A stretch of 64,000 bases of DNA from positions 1 through 64,000 of the forward strand of contig WXFH01000006.1 of assembly GCA_009881125.1 (NCBI GenBank). The letters run 5' to 3'. Source of the stretch: Acidaminobacter sp. (GTDB lineage: Bacteria > Bacillota_A > Clostridia > Peptostreptococcales > Acidaminobacteraceae). Position 1 is the stretch's first letter. Every line of letters starts with the position of its first letter. The notes beneath the pieces are model-generated. The model was not told the origin of the DNA. It saw only the letters and a program-made list of their open reading frames with translations, and ran no database searches. This document shows, piece after piece, positions 36,327 to 46,139 of the stretch. Position numbers and translations under genes: made by a program.

Positions 36327-37583
36327 TCAGGTCAAAATCCTGAGCTTCTCTATCCTGTTTTTCTCAATACTCTCAACGACAAACTCAACATTGCCATGTT
36401 CAATGCGCTCTCCAACTTCCGGCAATCTGCCAAATTCACCTATGATAAAGCCGCCTATGGAGTCGAAATCCTCGGTTTCAATACGAAGCCCCAGCATTTC
36501 ATTAACCACATCAATCCTGGTTGAGCCGTCCACTATATACTCATCTTCCTGGACCACTTCAATTGAAACCTCATGGTCATCATATTCATCCTGAATATCT
36601 CCCACGATCTCCTCAACAAGATCCTCCAGGGTGACCATACCCGCAGTTCCGCCGTATTCATCCAGAACTATAGCTATAGCAGCGCGTTTTGATCTCATCT
36701 CCGAGAAAAGCTCGCTGGTCATCTTGAATTCATAAGTAAAATAGGGCTCCCTGATAAAATCCTCTATCTTGAATGTGTTATGAACCGGCTCATAAAAAAT
36801 CAGATCCTTGACATTCAAAAGACCAATTATATTATCCGGCGTCTCGTCATAAACGGGGATTCTCGAAAACCTTTCGCTCTTGAAAATATCCACAATTTCC
36901 TCAAATTCCGTGTTTTTCTCAATCATGACCATATCCGTTCTAGGTGTCATGACAGCTCCAACTTGTGAGTCCCCAAACTCAAATACGTTGTAAATCATTT
37001 TCTTTTCATCACCTTCGAGGACGCCTTCCTCGTGGCTGACAGTAACCATAGTCTTCAGCTCTTCCTCGGTGATGAACGGCTGATCTTTGTCCGGACTTCC
37101 GCCCAACAGCTTGATCAGCAGCCCTGTGACAAACATTATGGATGTCAGTACCGGCGTCATAAGCACCATCAGAAAAGAAATAGGTGTAGCAACTTTAAGT
37201 GCAATTTGTTCAGAACGCTCTGAAGCAAGCGACTTCGGCGTAATTTCCCCAAAGATCAGAACGAGCAGCGTCATGACACCCGTCGAGATCCCAATACCTT
37301 TTACAGGGCCAAAAATCGTAATGGCAATTGACGTTGCCAGCGCAGATGAAGCAATGTTGACAATATTATTGCCGACCAATATGGCGCCCAGCATACGACT
37401 TGGAGATTTTAAAAGGTTTGAGACACGATCTGCCCCCTTGACGTTTTCTTCCAACATATGCCTGAGTCTAATTTTGCTGAGAGACATCAGCGCCGTCTCT
37501 GAGGCAGAGAAAAATGCCGACATCATCAAAAGCACAATCAGTAAAATACTCTGCCATAAGTCACTAGGTTCCAATTCAATCAC
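36327..37583 (-). CDS. CNNM/CorC-family membrane protein (haemolysin-C type)
   Basis: 418 residues: a DUF21/CNNM membrane domain of about four helices (residues 10-185; SAFFSASETALMSL is the family signature, also FGEITPKSLA), a CBS pair (about 210-330; MTPRTDMVMI, FSRIPVYDETPDNIIGLLNVKDLI) and a C-terminal CorC/HlyC domain (from DGSTRIDVVNEMLGL). Such proteins are linked to Mg2+/Co2+ efflux or sodium-coupled magnesium transport. GTG 37583 has GGAG only one base upstream, a weak start; an internal start cannot be excluded. Convergent with the CoA-transferase genes. Confidence 0.92.
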   Translation of the reverse strand: MIELEPSDLWQSILLIVLLMMSAFFSASETALMSLSKIRLRHMLEENVKGADRVSNLLKSPSRMLGAILVGNNIVNIASSALATSIAITIFGPVKGIGISTGVMTLLVLIFGEITPKSLASERSEQIALKVATPISFLMVLMTPVLTSIMFVTGLLIKLLGGSPDKDQPFITEEELKTMVTVSHEEGVLEGDEKKMIYNVFEFGDSQVGAVMTPRTDMVMIEKNTEFEEIVDIFKSERFSRIPVYDETPDNIIGLLNVKDLIFYEPVHNTFKIEDFIREPYFTYEFKMTSELFSEMRSKRAAIAIVLDEYGGTAGMVTLEDLVEEIVGDIQDEYDDHEVSIEVVQEDEYIVDGSTRIDVVNEMLGLRIETEDFDSIGGFIIGEFGRLPEVGERIEHGNVEFVVESIEKNRIEKLRILT

Positions 37584-37710
37584 ACTCCAGAATTATTGTA
37601 GTTTCTTAAAATGCATTATAGCATAATTTAGTTATTTTTCAAAAAAAGAGTCCCAAATCATAAGAGATTCAGGACCCTAAGTCAGCGCATAAAGCTTCTT
37701 ATTTAAAGAC

Positions 37711-38898
37711 TTATTTAAAAGCTTCTTCCTTTAAAATTGCTGCTTTATCCGTACGCTCCCAAGGTACGTCGAGATCCGTCCGGCCAAAGTGACCATAGGC
37801 TGCAACCTGACGGAAGATCGGACGTCTCAGGTCGAGGTCGCGAATGATCGCTGCCGGACGCAAGTCAAAGTGCTTGCTGACCAGCTCAAGAATTTTCTCC
37901 TCAGCCACTTTCCCGGTTCCAAAGGTCTCAACGAGGACAGAGACCGGCCTTGCAACGCCTATGGCGTATGCAAGCTCAATTTCACACTTGTCTGCAAGTC
38001 CAGCTGCTACAATATTCTTGGCAACATAGCGTGCAGCATAAGTCGCAGAGCGGTCAACCTTCGTAGGATCCTTCCCGGAGAATGCGCCGCCGCCATGACG
38101 GGAATACCCGCCGTAGGTGTCGACAATAATCTTTCTTCCCGTTAACCCGGAATCGCCCTGAGGTCCGCCCACGACAAAGCGGCCGGTAGGGTTGATGTAG
38201 TATTTGGTCTCTTCGTCCAGCAGCGCTTCAGGCACGACATGGCCAATGACATACTGCTTCAGGTCTTTCTCAATCTGCTCTCTGGTAACATCCGGGCTGT
38301 GCTGGGTCGAAATGACAATGGTATCAATTCTAACCGGTGTATCCCCATGATATTCTACCGTTACCTGGGTTTTTCCATCCGGGCGGAGATAGTCAAGGAC
38401 ACCCTTTTTACGGACCTCAGTCAAACGACGCGCCAGCTTGTGAGCCAACGAGATAGGCAACGGCATCAGCTCCGGGGTTTCGTTGCAGGCGTAACCGAAC
38501 ATCAGACCCTGGTCCCCTGCACCAATCGCTTCGATCTCGTCAGCCATTTGGCCGCTGCGATGCTCAAGCGCGTCATCCACGCCCATTGCGATGTCCGCGG
38601 ACTGCTCATCAATAGAAGTGATCACCGCGCAGGTATCCGCGTCAAAACCGTACTTCGCGCGCGTATAACCAATTTCCTTGATAATGTCCCGTACCGTCTT
38701 CGGAATATCGACATAGCAGCTCGTCGTAATTTCACCCATAACCAGTACCAGTCCTGTCGTCACAGCAGTTTCACAAGCGACGCGCGCTTTGGGGTCGTTG
38801 GCGAGAATGGCGTCAAGAATGCCGTCAGAAATCTGGTCGCAGATCTTATCCGGATGTCCTTCTGTCACACTCTCAGAAGTAAAGAGTCTTTTTTTCAC
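37711..38898 (-). CDS. metK: S-adenosylmethionine synthetase
   Basis: 395 residues. Makes SAM from methionine and ATP. Start GTG 38898: AGGAGG lies 9 bases before it; the longer frame to 38925 is unlikely because the site would fall inside the gene. Motifs: [41 protein letters not shown] and [16 protein letters not shown] (ATP and magnesium-binding loops). Expression is controlled by the SAM-I riboswitch and its terminator upstream. Confidence 0.98.
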   Translation of the reverse strand: MKKRLFTSESVTEGHPDKICDQISDGILDAILANDPKARVACETAVTTGLVLVMGEITTSCYVDIPKTVRDIIKEIGYTRAKYGFDADTCAVITSIDEQSADIAMGVDDALEHRSGQMADEIEAIGAGDQGLMFGYACNETPELMPLPISLAHKLARRLTEVRKKGVLDYLRPDGKTQVTVEYHGDTPVRIDTIVISTQHSPDVTREQIEKDLKQYVIGHVVPEALLDEETKYYINPTGRFVVGGPQGDSGLTGRKIIVDTYGGYSRHGGGAFSGKDPTKVDRSATYAARYVAKNIVAAGLADKCEIELAYAIGVARPVSVLVETFGTGKVAEEKILELVSKHFDLRPAAIIRDLDLRRPIFRQVAAYGHFGRTDLDVPWERTDKAAILKEEAFK

Positions 38899-39014
38899 TT
38901 TTTCATGCCTCCTGAATTTCATCAATTTGTGTTAGTGTCTCATGCAGGACCCCAAAAGGCCTCTGCCGATGGTCTCAGCTGCGCAGCACTTTTCAGAACC
39001 GCCTCTTTGCAAAT

Positions 39015-39042
39015 AAAAAAGCCCCTTCAGAAAAGAAGAGGC
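39015..39042 (-). terminator. Riboswitch-controlled terminator of metK
   Basis: Minus strand GCCTCTTC (39042-39035) pairs with GAAGGGGC (39028-39021), with one wobble, then six T residues. It lies between the riboswitch aptamer and the metK start, as in transcriptional SAM-I control. Confidence 0.88.
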
Positions 39043-39064
39043 ACTTCAGACTACTTAAGCACAC

Positions 39065-39213
39065 CTCATCTCTCAGCCGTCCAAGTCGCGACTGTAGGAT
39101 TTAGCACCTTTTTACAGAACAAGCGCAAGGTTTGCATATGAAATGCATACTTTCACCGTTCGTACCGGTTGCCGGGTTTCATTGGGCCTATTCCCTCCAC
39201 CACTCTCAATAAG
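39065..39213 (-). ncRNA. SAM-I riboswitch (S-box leader)
   Basis: Minus-strand conserved elements in order: CTTATTGAGAGTGGTGGAGG, CCCAATGAAACCCGGCAACC, GGTGCTAAATCCTACAG, GGACGGCTGAGAGATGAG. These form the four-way S-box core. The segment between the P2 and P4 elements is longer than usual and holds an extra small hairpin (TATGCAT.../ATATGCA) near 39137-39150. Binding SAM is expected to cause termination before metK. Confidence 0.96.
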
Positions 39214-39369
39214 GATTCAATTATTTGTTTTTGACCATTGAAATTATAGCACAGGCATTATTGGATAGCAACCTATTTTTTTATTCCCTATCTTTGTAAC
39301 CATTTCGTAAGGTCATTGTAATAGGCCGCTCCGGGAATTTTAGTATAATTGGTTTGGGAAGGTGATTCT

Positions 39370-42204
39370 ATGCAACCACAATTTATCCGCATTGGGCGTA
39401 AATTTGCTACAGCCGCCCTTGCCCTGTCACTTATCACCTCGTCAGCTTTTGCTGACTATCAGCTTTATTATCAGAACAAAACAACCGAAACCATTACAAA
39501 CGGTGTGCAGTACGAAAAACTGCTTCGCCTGACGGATGGAGGCTGGGTCAACGTCAACGTCCTGAAAGTTGATCTGCAAAACACAAATCTCAAAGTTAAA
39601 CCCATCTATCCGACGCTTTTGTCCGCAAAAGCCAGTTTATCGAACATCTCAAAATCTTATGACAATCTCATCGGCTCTGTCAACGCTGACTTTTTTGATC
39701 CGGCGACAAGCTCGACCCTTGGTCCCATTGTAGATGAGGGCGACTTGGTCACGACACCAAATGGCGATACTCGCTTTGCCGCACTCAATATTACAGATTA
39801 CGGCGTCCCATTCATTGATTATTGGGCTGACTATGAAATGAGCCTTTCAAATGGCAGTTACACAATGTCATTGAATTACATCAACAAGCCTTATCTGAAT
39901 TACGACCGCGCCATCGTCTTTGATTCTAAATGGGCAGCAAAATCCTTTGGTAAAACAGCCAATGTCGCGATTCTTGAAATGTATGTCGAAAACGGTGTTG
40001 TCAGAGGCTTTCAGGAAAACGGAAACCCTTATCCGCTCACTGAAAACACCTTTGTCGTCGCAGCTGTAGGCACTAAAATCAAGGAACTGCGGGACAACTT
40101 CCGTGTTGGTGACACGGTGGAGATCGACTACAGCGACTCACTGAAAAATATTGACTTCACCATAGGCGGCGGCTCCGTCATGGTAAAGGACGGTAAACCC
40201 GTCAGTACCTACACGTTGAATATCGCCGGTCAACATCCAAGAACGGCAGCCGGGATCACGAAGGATAAACAACAATTGATCCTGCTTACGGTTGACGGCC
40301 GAACCAATAATTTCAGAGGCTTGAATCAACCCGAGCTCTCCCAGCTTCTAATAGAGCTTGGCGCTTATGACGCTATCAACCTCGACGGTGGCGGCTCTAC
40401 AACTATGGTCGTCCGTCCGGTTGGCTCCACTGACCTCGACGTGGTCAATACCCCTTCTGACGGCGCAGAGCGCAGGGTACACAATGGCATTGGCGTGATC
40501 AGCACTGCTGAAGGCGGCACATTGGATCTGATTCTGTTGGAAGCCGCTCAGTCCGGAATTTTTGTCAACGCGCCGCTTGAGCTGTCTCTGAAAGGTATTG
40601 ACGCCAACCGAAGCCCGGTCGAGATCGATCCGGCACAAATCAGCTGGTCGGTGACAGGCGTTGACGGCAGCTTTACCGAGGAAGGCTTTGTGCCTGCTTC
40701 TTCCGGCAAAGGTGTTATCACTGCGAATTATGGCGGCTTGACCGCTTCAAAGACTATTGAGGTCTATAAAGACGCAGTGGACCTGATCATCAAGCCATCC
40801 TCACTCCAGTTGAAGCTTGGCGAAACAGGAAACTTCAAGTTGTTCGCCATTGACGCGACCGGGCATCAAGCTGAGCTGCCAACAGATTTCGCGACATGGA
40901 CCATTCCGGATCAACTGATCGCATTGAATCCTGACGGTACTTTCACTGCGGGAGTCAATCCAGGTAAAGGCGTGATTGCCGTGGAATATAATGGCATCAA
41001 AAAGCATTTGCCAATTGCAGTCGGCGAGTCCCATACGGTTCTGTTTGACTTTGAGCAGCCATCGGCAACCTTCCTTGGGTATCCTCAGGAAGTGACAGGA
41101 AGCTTCGTACCGCTTAAATTCAGCCCGAACGGCTCAATGGGCGGGCGGCTGATCTTTGACTTCTCGAAAACGGAAGCGACCAGAGCTGCTTATGTCATGC
41201 TGGGCGAAACCGGCGTCACCCTTCCGGAAGTCCCTGATAAGCTTGGCTTGTGGGTCTTTGGCAACTACGGCTACGAGCACATGCTAAAAGTCAAGCTCGT
41301 GGATGCTGACGGCAAAGCAGTCAACCTTGAACTCGCGCCGAGCATCAACTGGGAAGGCTGGAAATTCGTTGAAGCGGCTTATCCAAACGACTTAAAAGCG
41401 CCAGTCAAAGTGGAACGCATTTACGTGGCTGAGGATAACCCTGCGAGAAAAGATCGCGGTGTCATTGTAATAGACCAACTGGTCTCTATCAAGAAGAATG
41501 CCCTGGAAGTCAACCTCCCGGATGACGTAAATAAGCTGCCTAAACTTGAGTCTCAAAAAGTCAATACAAACGGCGGCACAACACTTCTAGTCTATGGTGG
41601 CTTTGAAGCAGGTACGCTTCTGAACGGCACTCCCGGGTCTAAGACGGATACCACCTATCTCAACTACGTCAACGCCGCAACACAGCTTAACAGATCCTCC
41701 AAGACCTATTTTGCAGGTCCTGTCGATTCTATGCTCGGCAACCTCATGGGTACTGAGGTTGTGGCTTCCAGCTACAGTGAATTTATTTCTGATCAGGTAG
41801 CCGTTGTCACCCTGAATGTCAAGAACAAGTCGATCATCAAATCGAACGCCAAGCAATGGCAGTCCTTCCTGGCGCGCACTAATGCCATGATCGCCGGAAG
41901 CGGCGAGAAATCCCTTATGATCGTCACCAACTCCACCCTCGACTTCTCAGATAAACTTGAAGAGACTCTCTTCTACGAAAAGCTTGAGCAGCTCTACAGT
42001 AAGGGGATTCGCACGACGATTTTCAGCGGCGGCGCTTCCAAAGATCCTGACCTACGCCTGACACGATACGCCAGCGTCGTCGACGTTCAGTCACTGACAC
42101 CTTCCAGCACCTTTGACCTGAAAACAGGAGCCAAGGCAGTTGCTGTCAACCTGAAGGATGGCGCGATCACTTATCAGCTCAGAACAGTAACATTAAAGAA
42201 ATAG
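39370..42204 (+). CDS. Secreted phosphodiester-glycosidase-family protein with added domains
   Basis: About 944 residues from ATG 39370 (GGTGAT upstream; the in-frame ATG 39349 has no such site). An N-terminal signal peptide (KFATAALALSLITSSAFA) marks export. The catalytic-type domain (about 50-375) matches the NAGPA/phosphodiester glycosidase family, with GSVNADFF, AGITKDKQQLILLTVDGR and GAYDAINLDGGGSTTMVV. Then come two Ig/Big-like repeats (about 380-550), a carbohydrate-binding-like module (about 560-710) and a C-terminal domain of about 200 residues with phosphoesterase-like character that I cannot name. A cell-surface role in glycan or wall phosphodiester turnover is inferred. Ends at a convergent terminator. 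Confidence 0.85.
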   Translation: MQPQFIRIGRKFATAALALSLITSSAFADYQLYYQNKTTETITNGVQYEKLLRLTDGGWVNVNVLKVDLQNTNLKVKPIYPTLLSAKASLSNISKSYDNLIGSVNADFFDPATSSTLGPIVDEGDLVTTPNGDTRFAALNITDYGVPFIDYWADYEMSLSNGSYTMSLNYINKPYLNYDRAIVFDSKWAAKSFGKTANVAILEMYVENGVVRGFQENGNPYPLTENTFVVAAVGTKIKELRDNFRVGDTVEIDYSDSLKNIDFTIGGGSVMVKDGKPVSTYTLNIAGQHPRTAAGITKDKQQLILLTVDGRTNNFRGLNQPELSQLLIELGAYDAINLDGGGSTTMVVRPVGSTDLDVVNTPSDGAERRVHNGIGVISTAEGGTLDLILLEAAQSGIFVNAPLELSLKGIDANRSPVEIDPAQISWSVTGVDGSFTEEGFVPASSGKGVITANYGGLTASKTIEVYKDAVDLIIKPSSLQLKLGETGNFKLFAIDATGHQAELPTDFATWTIPDQLIALNPDGTFTAGVNPGKGVIAVEYNGIKKHLPIAVGESHTVLFDFEQPSATFLGYPQEVTGSFVPLKFSPNGSMGGRLIFDFSKTEATRAAYVMLGETGVTLPEVPDKLGLWVFGNYGYEHMLKVKLVDADGKAVNLELAPSINWEGWKFVEAAYPNDLKAPVKVERIYVAEDNPARKDRGVIVIDQLVSIKKNALEVNLPDDVNKLPKLESQKVNTNGGTTLLVYGGFEAGTLLNGTPGSKTDTTYLNYVNAATQLNRSSKTYFAGPVDSMLGNLMGTEVVASSYSEFISDQVAVVTLNVKNKSIIKSNAKQWQSFLARTNAMIAGSGEKSLMIVTNSTLDFSDKLEETLFYEKLEQLYSKGIRTTIFSGGASKDPDLRLTRYASVVDVQSLTPSSTFDLKTGAKAVAVNLKDGAITYQLRTVTLKK

Positions 42205-42217
42205 CCTTACAAAAAAC

Positions 42218-42262
42218 ACAGCCGTGAAATTGGCAATCCACCAGTTTCACGGCTGTAATCTT
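42218..42262. terminator. Terminator between convergent secreted-protein and transporter genes
   Basis: ACAGCCGTGAAA (42218-42229) pairs with TTTCACGGCTGT (42245-42256), with a CCA/TGG inner pairing; followed by AATCTTTTTT on plus, preceded by AAAAAA for the minus strand. Confidence 0.88.
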
Positions 42263-42278
42263 TTTTGCAAATTCTAGG

Positions 42279-43193
42279 TTATGCCGCGAGCAGCGCGACG
42301 AACAACGGAATAGTCGCGATCGACAGCAGTGTGGAAATGAAGATAGCACGGCTGGCAAGCTGATAATCGCTCCCGTACTGAGCCGCTATAACGGCTGAAT
42401 TAGCCGCAGCCGGCATTGCTGATATAACCACAGGGACGCCGAGCAGCAGCCCCTCAAAGCCCATGGTCATAAGTACAAAATAGACGCAGATAGGCATGAT
42501 CAGCAATCTCAGGAGGGAAAAGGCGTAGACCTTCCAGTCCATGGTCAGTTGCTTGAAATCGCTGTCCGCTAAAATAAATCCAATAAACATCATAGACAGC
42601 GGCGTTGTCATGGATCCCACTAAAGTCAGCGCATCAAATATTGGAGCCGGCAGCTCCACCGACATCAGAAACAGGATAAAACCGGTCACAATGGCAACCA
42701 GACTGGCATTGACATGAAACTTCTTCGAGTGGACACTTGCTGAATCCGTATGGCGCTTCAGCACATGAACGCCATGGGTCCACACCAGAAAAGAAAACGG
42801 CAGATTGTAGATCGCCGCGTAAAAGACCCCCTGTGAACCATAAATCAGATTGATGACCGGGTATCCCATGTAGCCAAAATTCGAGAACAAAATTATGTAC
42901 TCATAGACATCCATGGCTTTGCCGTCTACTTTCAGAAGCCAAGTCGCCGGTTTGACCATGAGAATGCCAAACACGTAAACTGAGAGAGAAATGACTAAAA
43001 ACATAGCGCTGCTCTTCAGGACGGAGGGGGAAAACTCCATATTCATGGACGTAATCAAGAACGCCGGCAGCGTGACATTGAGGACCAAACCTCCCACTTC
43101 CCGGATCACGTCATCCGTGACGACTTTAAGCCGTTTGACGAATGCGCCAATCACTATGAGCAAAAATATGACAAAGACTTGCTGAAGTACCAT
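42279..43193 (-). CDS. AEC-family (auxin-efflux-carrier-like) transporter
   Basis: 304 residues from ATG 43193 (GGAG 8 bases upstream). About ten membrane helices in the usual N- and C-terminal halves, with VTLPAFLITSMNMEFSP near the N-terminus and MIFIGFILADSD-like and VISAMPAAANSAVIAAQYG motifs. AEC proteins export or import dicarboxylates such as malate, amino acids or auxin-like acids; the substrate is not readable. A gene of unknown function follows on the same strand upstream. Confidence 0.9.
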   Translation of the reverse strand: MVLQQVFVIFLLIVIGAFVKRLKVVTDDVIREVGGLVLNVTLPAFLITSMNMEFSPSVLKSSAMFLVISLSVYVFGILMVKPATWLLKVDGKAMDVYEYIILFSNFGYMGYPVINLIYGSQGVFYAAIYNLPFSFLVWTHGVHVLKRHTDSASVHSKKFHVNASLVAIVTGFILFLMSVELPAPIFDALTLVGSMTTPLSMMFIGFILADSDFKQLTMDWKVYAFSLLRLLIMPICVYFVLMTMGFEGLLLGVPVVISAMPAAANSAVIAAQYGSDYQLASRAIFISTLLSIATIPLFVALLAA

Positions 43194-43260
43194 TGGCAAC
43201 GCTCCTTAGCTGCAAACCTGTAACCAGGCTCACCTCCATCCCCATCACTGCTTGGGAGGG

Positions 43261-44412
43261 TTACAGATATTCAAAGAAATCTGACAGACCGCTATTGATA
43301 AAATCGTATAATAACGGCTGATCTGCTGAAAAATCGCCCACTTTGGACAGGTACTGGCTAAGGTGACCATCGGCAAAACGCTTTTCAATGGTTTTCAGCG
43401 TTTCCTGGTCAAATGCCGCAACCAGCAATTGGTGGGACTCTGTCACAAAATAATTGGCAAAGACGTCGCCATTCAAATAGTAGATCCATTCCGACACATG
43501 AGCATTATCTTGATTGAACTCCGTGAAAAGCTCCCCCGCCAGGTAACTGTTGGGCATGAGCTCTGGCATGGACGTCTCAAACTCCGTGATAAACGCCGGG
43601 TCAAGTATGCTGTATAGGGTGATGTATTCCGTCTTGCGCAGCATGAAGGACGCCTCCACCGGGGATACCGCCAGCTGGTGCTTGAGCTCGCAGCTTCCAA
43701 TCCAGCGGTGTGGATGATCTGGCAATTCGTTATGAAAGACAAGATCAAAAATGCGGACAAAATAGCCATTTTCATTTTCAATCAGAGCTTCACAGCGGAA
43801 ATGCCCGGGTTCGGTCCCTTCTTTGACAATATTTTTGAGAAGTGTCGACTTCGGACCGTCCAAACGCTCGTCCAAGACGAGATCCCCCAGGTACAGAATA
43901 CCCTCGGCATCCTGGCCATGGAGTCTCATGAGATAATAATGAAGATGCTCACATTCCGAGGCCGGAGACGGACCAAGACGTTCAAAAAGCTGTATGGCGC
44001 CTTCTCTGCCCAGTCCGTTTTTCTCATAGTCCTGCAAAATGAAACTGTACTGTGGCAGAAAATCATAGATAGCGTTTGGCGACTCCGGATCCACCGCATG
44101 AGCCGTAGCGACGAGATACGCGAACTCCGCGTAGGTAATGGGTTTAAAAGCGCCGCCAAGGCCTCCGGTCATCTCCAGGACCCGCTGCTCGATGCGCTCT
44201 TTTTCCATGGCGTCAAACTCATCATAAGCGTCTATGCCGTAATCCTCATAGTCTAAATGCAAAAGCTGATACAAGGTTTTTGATCCATCAATCCGCCAGC
44301 GGGCGACGACGCCAACAACACCCATAAGCCTGGTCGCCGTCGCTTGTGCGTCTATGAGCTCCGCTCGCTGTGAAAAAGGGCGGGAAAACCGCCCTTCTAT
44401 TACTTTTCCCAT
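43261..44412 (-). CDS. Uncharacterised 383-residue protein
   Basis: From ATG 44412 (AAAGGA 6 bases upstream; ATG 44427 is weaker). A soluble, acidic protein without signal or membrane segments. I do not recognise the family. The N-terminus contains AELIDAQATATRLMGVVGVVARWRIDGSKTLYQLLHLDYEDYGIDAYDEF, and the rest is rich in aromatic and acidic residues with a two-part feel (about 1-165 and 170-383). No catalytic motif is visible. It starts 20 bases after the stop of the phosphohexomutase gene, which suggests co-transcription. Confidence 0.8.
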   Translation of the reverse strand: MGKVIEGRFSRPFSQRAELIDAQATATRLMGVVGVVARWRIDGSKTLYQLLHLDYEDYGIDAYDEFDAMEKERIEQRVLEMTGGLGGAFKPITYAEFAYLVATAHAVDPESPNAIYDFLPQYSFILQDYEKNGLGREGAIQLFERLGPSPASECEHLHYYLMRLHGQDAEGILYLGDLVLDERLDGPKSTLLKNIVKEGTEPGHFRCEALIENENGYFVRIFDLVFHNELPDHPHRWIGSCELKHQLAVSPVEASFMLRKTEYITLYSILDPAFITEFETSMPELMPNSYLAGELFTEFNQDNAHVSEWIYYLNGDVFANYFVTESHQLLVAAFDQETLKTIEKRFADGHLSQYLSKVGDFSADQPLLYDFINSGLSDFFEYL

Positions 44413-44431
44413 ATCGTTTCCTTTCATGCGG

Positions 44432-46120
44432 TTAGACAGCAGGCACTAACCGGCTCTGCACCTCTTTTGCAACCGCGTCTGCCCTTGTTTTCGCCTCTTC
44501 ACCGGAGGTCGCCACGGACGAGACATAGATTTTGAGTTTTGGCTCTGTGCCCGATGGTCGAATGGCAAACCAAGTGCCGCCTTCGAGCTCATATTTGACG
44601 ACATCTGACTTCGGAAGGCCGGTAGGGTCATTTTCAAAGTCAGTTATTTTTATGGTTTTGAGGCCGGCAACGACATCCATGCGGTCATTTCTGGCATTTG
44701 CCATGATCTGGCCGATTTGCGCCATGCCGTCCTTGCCCTCTCGCTTCAGGTTTACGAGTGTCTCAAAGTGGTATCCGTACTCTCTGTAGAGCGCTTCAAG
44801 GCGATCCAGCAAAGATTGCTTGCGTTTATAGTAGTACATCAGCATTTCGATAATCCAGACCGTAGAAATAACCGCATCCTTGTCTCTGACATCCGTTCCA
44901 ATCAAATAGCCATAGCTTTCTTCATAACCAAAGAGGAAAGTTTTTGAGCCATCTTCATACTGGCGGATTTTTTCTCCTATAAATTTGAAGCCCGTCAAGG
45001 TGCTGACCACTTCAATGCCATTTTTCTTCGCTATAGCCGCGCCAAAATCCGAGGTGACGATTGTATCCAGGACAACCGGATTCTTTGGAAGCTCACGCAG
45101 TTGAGAGATCATGTAATCCAGAAGCAATCCGCCCGTTTGATTGCCAGTCAGTTTAATGTAATGTCCCAGGTCATCTCTGACAACGACACCCACGCGGTCG
45201 CAGTCCGGGTCCGTGGCAATGGCCGCAGAAGCGCTATAAAGTTCAGCATAAGCCACAGCACGCTCGTAGGCTTCCATTTCTTCCGGATTTGGCAGCTTGA
45301 TGGTGGTAAAATCGCTGTCTTCTTCCATTTGCTCGAGGACAGGGATCAATCCTTTGAAATTGAGCGCCTCCAGCGCTTTCACAACCGGCCGTCCGCCAGT
45401 CCCGTGAAGCGGTGTGAACACTACCTTAAAGCCTTCAGGCGGATTCTGAAACATTGAAGGCGTGCAGGTTTTTGAGACAACACCATCAATGTAAGCCTGA
45501 TCCACGGATTCAGACACAATTTCAAGAAGTCCTTTTGCTTTGGCAGCGGCCTCCTCCATATAAGAGACATCTTCAAAGGATTTGACCGCCAGAACATCCT
45601 CAATGACTTTGTCCGCCTCTTCAGGCACGAGCTGGCAGCCATCCTCCCCGTAGACTTTGTAGCCATTGTACTCAGGAGGATTGTGGCTGGCGGTGATGAC
45701 AATGCCTGCGGATGCATTCAGATGGCGAACGGCAAAGGAAAGCTCCGGCGTCGTTCGAACACCTTCATAAACATAGGCTTTAATGCCGTTGCCGGCCATA
45801 ACCAAAGCAGCCTCCAAAGCAAACACTTTGGAAAATCTGCGCGTATCATAGGCTATAACTATAGCGGGCTCTGGTCTTGCACCCCGTTCGAGTATATACT
45901 TGGCAAATCCCTGGGAGGCTTTTCGAATCACATAGCGATTCATTCGGTTTGTCCCTGCGCCTATGATGCCCCGCATGCCGCCTGTACCAAATTCCAGGTC
46001 TTTATAAAAGCGTTCCTCAATTTCCTTGGCATTGTCTTTTAGAGCCATAAGCTCCAGACGTGTGTCCTCATCCACATAAGGGCTGTCTAACCAATGCTGG
46101 TACACTTTTTGAACGTCCAT
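44432..46120 (-). CDS. Phosphohexomutase (phosphoglucomutase/phosphomannomutase, PgcA-like)
   Basis: 562 residues. Interconverts hexose 1- and 6-phosphates for cell-wall and polysaccharide precursors. The phosphoserine loop TASHNPPEYNGYK (S145), magnesium loop DPDCDRVGV, sugar-binding GYEESYG, and phosphate-binding RPSGTEPKLKIYV are all present. The length of about 560-580 residues and the N-terminus FGTGGMRGIIGAGTNRMN fit the Bacillus PgcA/YhxB type (alpha-phosphoglucomutase). ATG 46120 after AGGAGGGG. Confidence 0.95.
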   Translation of the reverse strand: MDVQKVYQHWLDSPYVDEDTRLELMALKDNAKEIEERFYKDLEFGTGGMRGIIGAGTNRMNRYVIRKASQGFAKYILERGARPEPAIVIAYDTRRFSKVFALEAALVMAGNGIKAYVYEGVRTTPELSFAVRHLNASAGIVITASHNPPEYNGYKVYGEDGCQLVPEEADKVIEDVLAVKSFEDVSYMEEAAAKAKGLLEIVSESVDQAYIDGVVSKTCTPSMFQNPPEGFKVVFTPLHGTGGRPVVKALEALNFKGLIPVLEQMEEDSDFTTIKLPNPEEMEAYERAVAYAELYSASAAIATDPDCDRVGVVVRDDLGHYIKLTGNQTGGLLLDYMISQLRELPKNPVVLDTIVTSDFGAAIAKKNGIEVVSTLTGFKFIGEKIRQYEDGSKTFLFGYEESYGYLIGTDVRDKDAVISTVWIIEMLMYYYKRKQSLLDRLEALYREYGYHFETLVNLKREGKDGMAQIGQIMANARNDRMDVVAGLKTIKITDFENDPTGLPKSDVVKYELEGGTWFAIRPSGTEPKLKIYVSSVATSGEEAKTRADAVAKEVQSRLVPAV

Positions 46121-46139
46121 GTTGATCCCCTCCTAAATG

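Larger units (their letters stand above)
38899..39369. other. Regulatory gap between metK and the + strand secreted gene
   Basis: Holds the minus-strand metK leader with a SAM-I riboswitch and its terminator (separate entries) and, near its right end, the + strand -10 TATAAT (39344-39349). No additional gene is seen. Confidence 0.8.
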
